DNA of 64,000 bases from NCBI GenBank assembly GCA_903838355.1, contig CAILYC010000059.1, positions 1-64,000 on the forward strand, read 5' to 3'. Position 1 is the first letter of the stretch. Each line of letters begins with the position of its first letter. This document shows positions 58,218 through 64,000 of the stretch, piece after piece. Source of the stretch: an uncultured Burkholderiales bacterium. Lineage in GTDB: Bacteria > Pseudomonadota > Gammaproteobacteria > Burkholderiales > Burkholderiaceae_C. The notes under the pieces were generated by a model. The model made no database searches. It was not told the origin of the DNA and worked only from the letters and a program-made list of their open reading frames with translations. The position numbers were made by a program, and so were the translations under genes.

Positions 58218-58838
58218 ATGGAACTATTGATTTTGGTCTTGGGTCTGGCGATCTTTTTGGGCGCACATTCGCTCAAATTCTTGGCCAGCGGCAAGCGCGC
58301 AGGCTGGATTGAGACGCTGGGTGAGCGGCGCTTTAAGGGTCGCCTCTCTTTGGTCTCTTTGTTGGGCCTCGTTTTAATCGGGGTGGGTTACGCTCAAGCG
58401 CGGTTGGCGCCCGTCGTGGTGTGGGTGCCGCCGCCTGAGTTGAAGCACTGGACATTCCTTTTGGTCTGGCTGGCCTTCATGTTCATACTCGCTGCATTTT
58501 TCCCGGGCAATGAGATCAAACCCAAGTTGCACCACCCCATGATCGTGGGCGTCAAGACCTGGGCGATCGCGCACTTGATGGCCAATGGGCTGCTGCACCA
58601 AATGGTGCTGTTTGGGGCCTTTTTGATTTGGGCGGTGTTGGCCTTTATCTTTGCCAGAAAGCGCGACCGCTTGGCCCTTCAAGCTTTGCAAGAGGCGGGT
58701 CTGCAGCCCGAGACCCCGCGCCCCACCGCCAGATCGGCCACGGGTTTGGTGGTCTCCATTGCCACCTTGGTCTACTTGTGCTTTTTGGTCTGGGGCCATC
58801 AGTATTTGATCGGTGTGAACCCGCTGCACGGGATGTGA
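58218..58838 (+). CDS. NnrU family membrane protein
   Basis: A 206-residue integral membrane protein of the NnrU family. Helices are predicted at ~1-18 (ELLILVLGLAIFLGAHSLKF), ~42-60, ~75-95, ~115-145 and ~175-195. Conserved features are the start LGAHSLKF, RRFKGRLSLVSLLGLVLIG and HHPMIVGVKTWAIAHLMANG. NnrU was first found near denitrification genes; in plants a relative (Z-ISO) is a heme-containing 15-cis-zeta-carotene isomerase, so heme binding is possible. No denitrification gene is nearby. It is likely cotranscribed with the Nudix gene. Confidence 0.85.
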   Translation: MELLILVLGLAIFLGAHSLKFLASGKRAGWIETLGERRFKGRLSLVSLLGLVLIGVGYAQARLAPVVVWVPPPELKHWTFLLVWLAFMFILAAFFPGNEIKPKLHHPMIVGVKTWAIAHLMANGLLHQMVLFGAFLIWAVLAFIFARKRDRLALQALQEAGLQPETPRPTARSATGLVVSIATLVYLCFLVWGHQYLIGVNPLHGM

Positions 58839-58990
58839 GGGTGCGCGCCGTCATGTTCGGGTTAACCATAGGGTGGGCCACGGCGACTGAACGCACAATC
58901 GGCTCAACAACCGGTTCAACCATCGGTTGATCTAGCAGCGTCAAACGTTTTTTTCTGCCTTCGGTGCTGCCGCCATTCAAGGAGTCGACA

Positions 58991-59989
58991 ATGAAGATAC
59001 CTTTCATCTGGAAGCCCGGGCAACTCAAGACCCGTTTGGCCGCACTCATGTATGCCTTGAGTCTGGCGCCTGGCTTGGCTTTGGCACAAAGTTATCCCGC
59101 CAAACCCATCCGCTTGGTCTGCCCTTTTCCGGCCGGGGGGGCAGTCGACATCACCTCGCGAGCCATTGCGCAAGAATTCAGCAAAAGCATGGGTACCGTG
59201 GTGACTGTGGACAACCGGCCAGGCGCTGGGGGCAACATCGGCTCGCAAGAGGTGGTGCGGGCTGCACCCGATGGCTACACGATTTTGATGACGAGTTCGG
59301 CCATCCAAGCGATCAATCCGTTTTTGTACAACAAGATGAGTTTTGACCCCAGTCGGGATTTGCAGCCCATCTCGGTCTTGGTGTCCTTGAACAATGTGCT
59401 GGTGGTCAACCCTTCCCTCAAAATCAACAGTGTGGCCGACGTCATTGCCCAAGCGCGGGCGGCGCCGGGCGCGATGAATTTCGCCTCCAGTGGCTCGGGC
59501 ACCAGCATCCACATGTCAGGCGAGATGTTCAAATCCATGACGGGTGTGAACTTGGTGCACATCCCCTACAAGGGGAGTTCCCCCGCACTCACCGATTTGA
59601 TGGGGGGGCAAGTGATGATGATGTTTGACAACATTCCGTCTTCCATGCCCCATATCAAAAGCGGTAAATTGCGTGCCATTGCGACCACCGGCGCCAAGCG
59701 CGACCCCTCTCTGCCCGATTTGCCCACCATTGCCGAGTCCGGTGTGGCCGGATACGAAGCGTCGGTTTGGTTTGGTTTGATGGCCCCTTTGGGCTTGCCC
59801 AAAGACATTTTGAGCAAACTCAGCGCTGAAGTGGGCAAGGCCAGCAAGTCGGCCGACTATATTCACCACATGAACGAAATGGGCTTCATTGTGCTGGGCA
59901 CAAGCCCAGAGCAAATGGCGCAAATGAACCGCGATGAGGTGGCGCGTTGGGGCCCGATTGTGAAGGCCTCGGGCGCGAAAGCGGATTAA
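58991..59989 (+). CDS. Bug-family (TctC) periplasmic receptor, second copy
   Basis: A 332-residue solute-binding protein. The signal peptide covers ~1-32 (LAALMYALSLAPGLALA), and mature YPAKPIRLVCPFPAGGAVDI is the Bug signature. NFASSGSGTSIHMSGEMF and VHIPYKGSSPALTDL are the next family blocks. ATG 58991 has AAGGAG seven bases upstream. It shares layout with the first receptor at 2333 but is clearly divergent and GC-rich like its neighbours. No tctAB genes accompany it. The ligand is unknown. Confidence 0.92.
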   Translation: MKIPFIWKPGQLKTRLAALMYALSLAPGLALAQSYPAKPIRLVCPFPAGGAVDITSRAIAQEFSKSMGTVVTVDNRPGAGGNIGSQEVVRAAPDGYTILMTSSAIQAINPFLYNKMSFDPSRDLQPISVLVSLNNVLVVNPSLKINSVADVIAQARAAPGAMNFASSGSGTSIHMSGEMFKSMTGVNLVHIPYKGSSPALTDLMGGQVMMMFDNIPSSMPHIKSGKLRAIATTGAKRDPSLPDLPTIAESGVAGYEASVWFGLMAPLGLPKDILSKLSAEVGKASKSADYIHHMNEMGFIVLGTSPEQMAQMNRDEVARWGPIVKASGAKAD

Positions 59990-60073
59990 AGCCAGTCGCT
60001 TTCAAGGATCGTTTAAACTCGGTTTTATGCTCCCTAGACTTGACGACCTTAATGCCTTTGCGCTTGCCGCCCC

Positions 60074-60709
60074 ATGAATGCTCAGGCCCCGATGTTTGAG
60101 GCCCGTCTCTTGTCTGCACAAAAGGGTGAGCAGTGGCTTTTTGAGGATATTGGCTTCAAGTTGCCAGGCGGCGCTTGGCTGCAGGTCCAAGGCGACAACG
60201 GCTCGGGCAAGACGACGCTCTTGAGAATCCTCGCAGGTTTGTCGCGCTCGCCCACGGGCGAGGTGCTGTGGGGTGGGCAAAATACCCGCGATGAGCCCCA
60301 GGAATTTCACCGCGCATTGATGTACTTGGGCCACCAATTGGGTCTCAAAGAGGAGTTGAGTGCGCTGGAAAATTTAACCGTGGCGGCCCATTTGGCCGAG
60401 CAAGATTTGGCTTTGGACAAAGCCCTTCATGCCTTGCGCGAGCTCGGTCTTGAAGGGCGCGCTCACTTGCCGCTCAGGGTGCTCTCTCAAGGGCAAAAAA
60501 GACGCGTGGCCTTGGCCAAATTGATGAGCCTCCAAGCCCGGTTGTGGATTTTGGATGAACCCTTTGTCGCCTTGGATGCCAAGGGACTGGCGGCCTTGCT
60601 TTTGGCCATGCAAACGCATTTGCGTTGCGGTGGACTGCTCATTTACACCTCCCACCAAAGTGTGGACATGGGCGCTCACCCGGGCTGGACCCTCAGGCTC
60701 ACGCGATGA
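60074..60709 (+). CDS. ccmA: Heme exporter ATPase CcmA
   Basis: A 211-residue ABC ATPase. With CcmB and CcmC it drives release of heme-loaded CcmE in system I cytochrome c maturation. Walker A is GDNGSGKTT (residues 40-48), the signature region VLSQGQKRRVALAKLM and Walker B LWILDEPFVALD. E. coli CcmA has 207 residues. Its stop overlaps the ccmB start (ATGA). It starts the ccmABCDEF series. Confidence 0.95.
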   Translation: MNAQAPMFEARLLSAQKGEQWLFEDIGFKLPGGAWLQVQGDNGSGKTTLLRILAGLSRSPTGEVLWGGQNTRDEPQEFHRALMYLGHQLGLKEELSALENLTVAAHLAEQDLALDKALHALRELGLEGRAHLPLRVLSQGQKRRVALAKLMSLQARLWILDEPFVALDAKGLAALLLAMQTHLRCGGLLIYTSHQSVDMGAHPGWTLRLTR

Positions 60710-61371
60710 ATGGATTTTGGAGCCTCATCAGGCGTGACCTCACCTTGGCGGTGCGCCACAAAACAGAGGTCTTGACGGGCTTGTTTTTCATGGTTGTCGT
60801 GGCGAGTCTTTTCCCCTTGGCGATGGGGCCAGAGATGGCGCTCTTGAAACGCATGGCCCCAGGGGTGTTGTGGATCGGTGCGATGCTCAGCACCCTCTTG
60901 GGCTTACCGAGGCTTTTTGAGGGGGACTGGCGAGACGGCAGTTTGGAGCAAATGGCACTCTCGCCGGTGGGGTTGGTGCCGCTCGTGTGCGCCAAAATCG
61001 TTGCCCATTGGATTTTGAGTGGCCTGCCCTTGGTGCTCCTGGCCCCATTGCTGTCCTTACAATTTGATTTGCCCACTGGGTTGCAAGGCACCTTGATGCT
61101 CGGGCTTCTTTTGGGCACACCCGTTCTCAGCAGTTTGGGGGCCATTGGGGCGGCCTTGACCCTGGGGGTGAGGGGCGGTGGGGTGCTGCTCTCCTTGTTG
61201 GTGCTGCCGCTTTTTGTTCCGGTGTTGGTGTTTGGCACCGGGGCGATTGAGGCACAAGCGGCAGGTTTGGGGGTACAGGCCCATGTCTCGGTGCTCTTGG
61301 CCATGCTGCTCTTGTCGGTGTTCTTGAGCCCCTTCGCTTGTGCCGCGGCACTGAAGGTTGCGCTAGATTAA
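60706..61371 (+). CDS. ccmB: Heme exporter membrane protein CcmB
   Basis: A 221-residue inner-membrane protein with six predicted helices. It begins FWSLIRRDLTLAVRHKTEVL, the usual CcmB start, and RLFEGDWRDGSLEQMALSP is the conserved cytoplasmic loop. E. coli CcmB has 220 residues. ATG 60706 overlaps the ccmA stop by four bases; the longer upstream frame runs inside ccmA and is rejected. It forms the membrane part of the CcmAB transporter. Confidence 0.95.
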   Translation: MNGFWSLIRRDLTLAVRHKTEVLTGLFFMVVVASLFPLAMGPEMALLKRMAPGVLWIGAMLSTLLGLPRLFEGDWRDGSLEQMALSPVGLVPLVCAKIVAHWILSGLPLVLLAPLLSLQFDLPTGLQGTLMLGLLLGTPVLSSLGAIGAALTLGVRGGGVLLSLLVLPLFVPVLVFGTGAIEAQAAGLGVQAHVSVLLAMLLLSVFLSPFACAAALKVALD

Positions 61372-61473
61372 GGACACTTCAATGAACTGGCACGTTTATT
61401 CATGCGCTAGTGGCATACTACGCTCTTGTGTTTTAGCAAGACTTTTCAACGTTTTTCAGACCCCCATCCTCGA

Positions 61474-62241
61474 ATGAGTCAGAATCTTTCCTCGCGTTGG
61501 TTTTATTACGCGGCGCCTCAAAACTTCTTTCGCTTGAGTGCTCAGTTGTGGCCTTGGTGTGCGGGCGCGGCCGCGGTGCTTGGCCTTTGGGGCTTGTATT
61601 GGGGCTTGGGGGTCGCACCCGTGGACGCGCAGCAAGGCGAGGCGTATCGCATTATTTTTGTCCACGTCCCCGCCTCTTGGATGTCCATGGTGATCTACAT
61701 GGCCATGGCGTTTTGGAGCATCATGGGCCTGGTCTTTAACACCCGACTCTCGGCCCTCATGACCCGTGCCTTGGCACCCACGGGGGCGATGTTTGCTTTC
61801 ATCTCCTTGTTCTCTGGCGCTTTGTGGGGCAAGCCCATGTGGGGCACGTGGTGGGTGTGGGATGCCAGACTCACCTCTGAGCTCTTGCTCTTTTTTCTTT
61901 ACCTGGGCTACATGGCCTTGACCAGTGCCATTGAGGACCCCAAAAAAGGGGACCGCGCCGGCGCCTTGATTGCCATTGTGGGCTCGGTCAATGTGCCCAT
62001 CATTTATTTCTCCGTCAAGTGGTGGAACACCTTGCACCAAGGATCTTCCATCACCCTGGGCCAAGCCCCCTCGATGGCCAAGTTGATGCTGTGGGCCATG
62101 CTTTTGATGGCCTTGTCGTTTTGGGCTTATACCCTGGCCGTGGTGCTTTACCGGGTGCGCGTGATGATTTTGATGCGCGAGCGTGAGTCCCACTGGCTGC
62201 GTGCCTGGGTGAGCGAGCAACAAGCCCGGGGGCAGGCATGA
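61474..62241 (+). CDS. ccmC: Heme-handling protein CcmC
   Basis: A 255-residue inner-membrane protein that attaches heme to CcmE. Six helices are predicted. The tryptophan-rich heme-contact motif is WGTWWVWDARLTSE (residues 123-136), and a conserved His is at 64 in FVHVPASWM. ATG 61474 gives MSQNLSSRWFYYAAPQNFF; a longer frame from 61426 is not conserved. E. coli CcmC has 245 residues. The stop overlaps the ccmD start. Confidence 0.95.
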   Translation: MSQNLSSRWFYYAAPQNFFRLSAQLWPWCAGAAAVLGLWGLYWGLGVAPVDAQQGEAYRIIFVHVPASWMSMVIYMAMAFWSIMGLVFNTRLSALMTRALAPTGAMFAFISLFSGALWGKPMWGTWWVWDARLTSELLLFFLYLGYMALTSAIEDPKKGDRAGALIAIVGSVNVPIIYFSVKWWNTLHQGSSITLGQAPSMAKLMLWAMLLMALSFWAYTLAVVLYRVRVMILMRERESHWLRAWVSEQQARGQA

Positions 62242-62555
62242 TGCATTGGAGCAGTTGGCAAGCGTTTTGGGAAATGGGGGGGTACGCTTTTTACGTCTGG
62301 GGCAGTTTTGGGGCGACCTTTCTCTTGATTCTTTTGGAGGTGTGGCAAGCCCACGCGTCATGGACCCAAGAGTTCGAAAATTTGAGAGATGCCCTGCAAA
62401 TTGAAGCCAGCCTTCAAGGCATGCCCACACCCCAGCGGCACAGCGCTGTGTTGACGCCAGTCTGGGACGCTGAGGCCACGACGGCAACGGCAACGGCAAC
62501 GACGACGACTTCGGGTGAAACGGGTGCGTCAACTTTGGACACCACCACACCATGA
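62238..62555 (+). CDS. ccmD: CcmD with extended C-terminus
   Basis: A 105-residue small membrane protein that helps release holo-CcmE from CcmABC. One helix is seen at ~15-36 ([22 protein letters not shown]), matching the CcmD pattern. Usual CcmD proteins are about 45-70 residues; the extra part is a Thr/Ala-rich tail encoded by short trinucleotide-like repeats (TATATATTTT). It overlaps ccmC and ccmE by four bases each, so all three are coupled. The family is too short for strong motif evidence; position carries much of the assignment. Confidence 0.85.
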   Translation: MMHWSSWQAFWEMGGYAFYVWGSFGATFLLILLEVWQAHASWTQEFENLRDALQIEASLQGMPTPQRHSAVLTPVWDAEATTATATATTTTSGETGASTLDTTTP

Positions 62556-62998
62556 CCAAACGACAAAAGAAATTCATGCTCATCGCCGTGGGTCTGGCCC
62601 TCTTGGCCTGTGTCACCGCCTTGGTACTCAATGCTTTTCAAAGCAATTTGGTGTTTTTCTTCACCCCCACCCAGGTTTTTGCTGGTGAAGCACCCAAGGC
62701 GCGGGCTTTTCGCATTGGCGGCATGGTCAAAACCGGCACCTTGGTTCAAGTGGGCATGACCCACGCGTTTGTGGTGACCGATAATGAGCGCGAAGTGAGT
62801 GTGAGTTTCACCGGACTCTTGCCCGATTTGTTCAAAGAAGGCCGCGGTGTGGTGGCCCAAGGGGAGCTCGATGCGAGCGGGCATTTCGTGGCTTCTCAAG
62901 TCTTGGCCAAACACGACGAAAACTACATGCCCCCAGAGGCCCAGCATGCCATGGACGCGGCGGCCCTTCGGCGCGCCTCGCAAACCTTGAAGCCTTGA
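62552..62998 (+). CDS. ccmE: Heme chaperone CcmE
   Basis: A 148-residue periplasmic chaperone that carries heme covalently to CcmF/H. An N-terminal anchor (~9-28: [20 protein letters not shown]) precedes an OB-fold domain. The heme-binding His is residue 121 in [14 protein letters not shown], the standard HxxxY block of most Proteobacteria. E. coli CcmE has 159 residues. It lies between ccmD and ccmF in the operon. Confidence 0.95.
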   Translation: MTKRQKKFMLIAVGLALLACVTALVLNAFQSNLVFFFTPTQVFAGEAPKARAFRIGGMVKTGTLVQVGMTHAFVVTDNEREVSVSFTGLLPDLFKEGRGVVAQGELDASGHFVASQVLAKHDENYMPPEAQHAMDAAALRRASQTLKP

Positions 62999-63046
62999 GA
63001 TGCCTTATGCATTCAAGACTTTTATTCAACCCCTCTTGGAGTAGAC

Positions 63047-64000
63047 ATGCTAGTTGAACTGGGTCACTTTGCCCTGATGTTGGCCTTGCTGGTGGCCCTG
63101 CTCCAGGGGGTGCTGCCGCTCCTGGCGACCTTGGGGGAGGGTCGACTGACGTGGATCCCCTTGGATTTGCGCTCGGGGTGGCTGCATTTGGCGAGGTCGT
63201 GCACGTTTGTTCAATGGGCGCTCGTTGGTTTTGCGTTTTTGGTGTTGGAGTGGGCGTTTTTGCACAACGACTTTTCTGTGGCCTATGTGGTGGAGCACTC
63301 CAACAGCTTGCTGCCCGCCCCCTACCAGTTTGCCGCGCTGTGGGGTGGGCACGAGGGCTCTTTGTTGCTTTGGGTGTTTTTACTCGGGTTTTGGTCCAGT
63401 GCGGTGGCGTTTTTCTCGCGCTCTTTGCCCCTCACCATGGTTGCTCGCGTATTGGCCGTCATGGGCTTGATTTCTTTTGGATTTTTGTGCTTTATTTTGA
63501 CCACCTCCGACCCCTTTGTGCGGGTGTTTCCGCCGGCCATGGAGGGCCACGATTTGAACCCCTTGCTGCAAGACCCAGGGCTGGTTATCCACCCGCCCAT
63601 GCTCTACATGGGATACGTGGGGATGTCGGTGGCGTTCGCTTTTGCCATAGCGGCGCTGCTGGCTGGGCGACTGGACGCCGCATGGGCGCGTTGGTCCAGG
63701 CCCTGGACGGTGATCGCATGGACATTTTTGAGTTTGGGCATTGGTTTGGGCTCGTGGTGGGCTTACTACGAACTGGGCTGGGGCGGTTGGTGGTTTTGGG
63801 ATCCGGTGGAAAACGCCTCCTTGATGCCGTGGTTGGTGGGGACCGCCCTCATCCACTCTTTGATGGTGACCGAAAAACGGGGCACTTTTAAGGCGTGGAC
63901 GGTGCTCTTGGCGATTGCAGCCTTTTCTTTGTCACTCCTGGGAACCTTTTTGGTGAGGTCGGGCGTGCTCACCTCGGTGCATGCCTTTGCATCCGATCCG
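63047..64000 (+). CDS. ccmF: Cytochrome c heme lyase subunit CcmF, N-terminal part
   Basis: The frame from ATG 63047 is open to the window edge, giving 318 residues of an expected ~650. It is a multi-helix inner-membrane protein that with CcmH transfers heme to apocytochrome c. Early helices start [40 protein letters not shown] and [20 protein letters not shown] carry conserved His residues, and the WWD heme-contact motif is [25 protein letters not shown] lies upstream of the start. No frameshift is seen. The gene is cut by the window end. Confidence 0.95.
   Translation, partial: MLVELGHFALMLALLVALLQGVLPLLATLGEGRLTWIPLDLRSGWLHLARSCTFVQWALVGFAFLVLEWAFLHNDFSVAYVVEHSNSLLPAPYQFAALWGGHEGSLLLWVFLLGFWSSAVAFFSRSLPLTMVARVLAVMGLISFGFLCFILTTSDPFVRVFPPAMEGHDLNPLLQDPGLVIHPPMLYMGYVGMSVAFAFAIAALLAGRLDAAWARWSRPWTVIAWTFLSLGIGLGSWWAYYELGWGGWWFWDPVENASLMPWLVGTALIHSLMVTEKRGTFKAWTVLLAIAAFSLSLLGTFLVRSGVLTSVHAFASDP

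Noticed and set aside
63151-63891. A 246-residue plus-strand frame inside ccmF
   Set aside because: It is out of frame with ccmF, whose frame is open from 63047 to the edge and carries the WWD motif. No frameshift is needed.

Overview
The window reads as a chromosomal segment of a betaproteobacterium of the order Burkholderiales, most like a Comamonadaceae-type genome. The basis is gene order: ispB/rplU-rpmA-obgE-proB-rppH/proS, hemA-prfA-prmC-grxD, DUF971-ubiE-Tim44-ubiJ-ubiB, fmdB-DUF502-aspS, DUF3460 next to scpA, metG divergent from apbC, and Bug-type (TctC) periplasmic receptors. This comes from recognising protein families and synteny by eye; no database search was run.

Layout. (1) 1-7.9 kb is accessory and clearly more AT-rich than the rest, most strongly at 3.4-5.5 kb. 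It holds the 5' end of an IS110-family transposase cut by the window edge, an RNB-family exoribonuclease, a GlcG/HbpS-like protein divergent from a Bug receptor, a class I methyltransferase, a glycosyltransferase with bacterial sialyltransferase motifs, and a 702-residue flagellin with an internally duplicated central domain. (2) 7.9-19.8 kb is housekeeping: quinone side-chain synthesis (ispB), ribosomal proteins, ObgE, proline synthesis, RNA pyrophosphohydrolase, prolyl-tRNA synthetase, and the heme/release-factor operon. (3) 20-30.4 kb has a 1290-residue FAD/Fe-S oxidoreductase, the ubiquinone block (ubiE, a Tim44-like protein, ubiJ, ubiB) and an SSS-family symporter. (4) 30.4-41.1 kb has fmdB, DUF502, aspS, a DUF3237 protein, a two-gene dehydroshikimate-dehydratase-like unit, nudB, an EEP-family hydrolase, clsB, then folE with a BLUF photoreceptor gene and a DUF429 gene. 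(5) 41.3-54.5 kb has moeB/thiF, ctpA, gpmA, a rhodanese, grxC, secB, gpsA, scpA, DUF3460, a SulP transporter, metG and apbC. (6) 54.5-55.3 kb is a decayed IS200/IS605 element: both ends of a tnpB with the nuclease core missing, followed by an omega-RNA-like right end that abuts and supplies the stop codon of an ABC transporter gene. (7) 55.3-64 kb has that transporter, a Nudix hydrolase, NnrU, a second Bug receptor and the cytochrome c maturation operon ccmABCDEF, with ccmF running off the edge.

How the parts connect. Most genes serve respiration (polyprenyl chain, ubiquinone, heme, cytochrome c maturation), translation (two aminoacyl-tRNA synthetases plus metG, RF1 and its methylase, L21/L27, ObgE) and envelope processes. 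The methyltransferase-glycosyltransferase-flagellin cluster is the best candidate for an uncharacterised system: a sialyltransferase-fold enzyme beside a Ser/Thr-rich flagellin suggests a route to flagellin or surface glycosylation. No rRNA, tRNA or CRISPR array was recognised.
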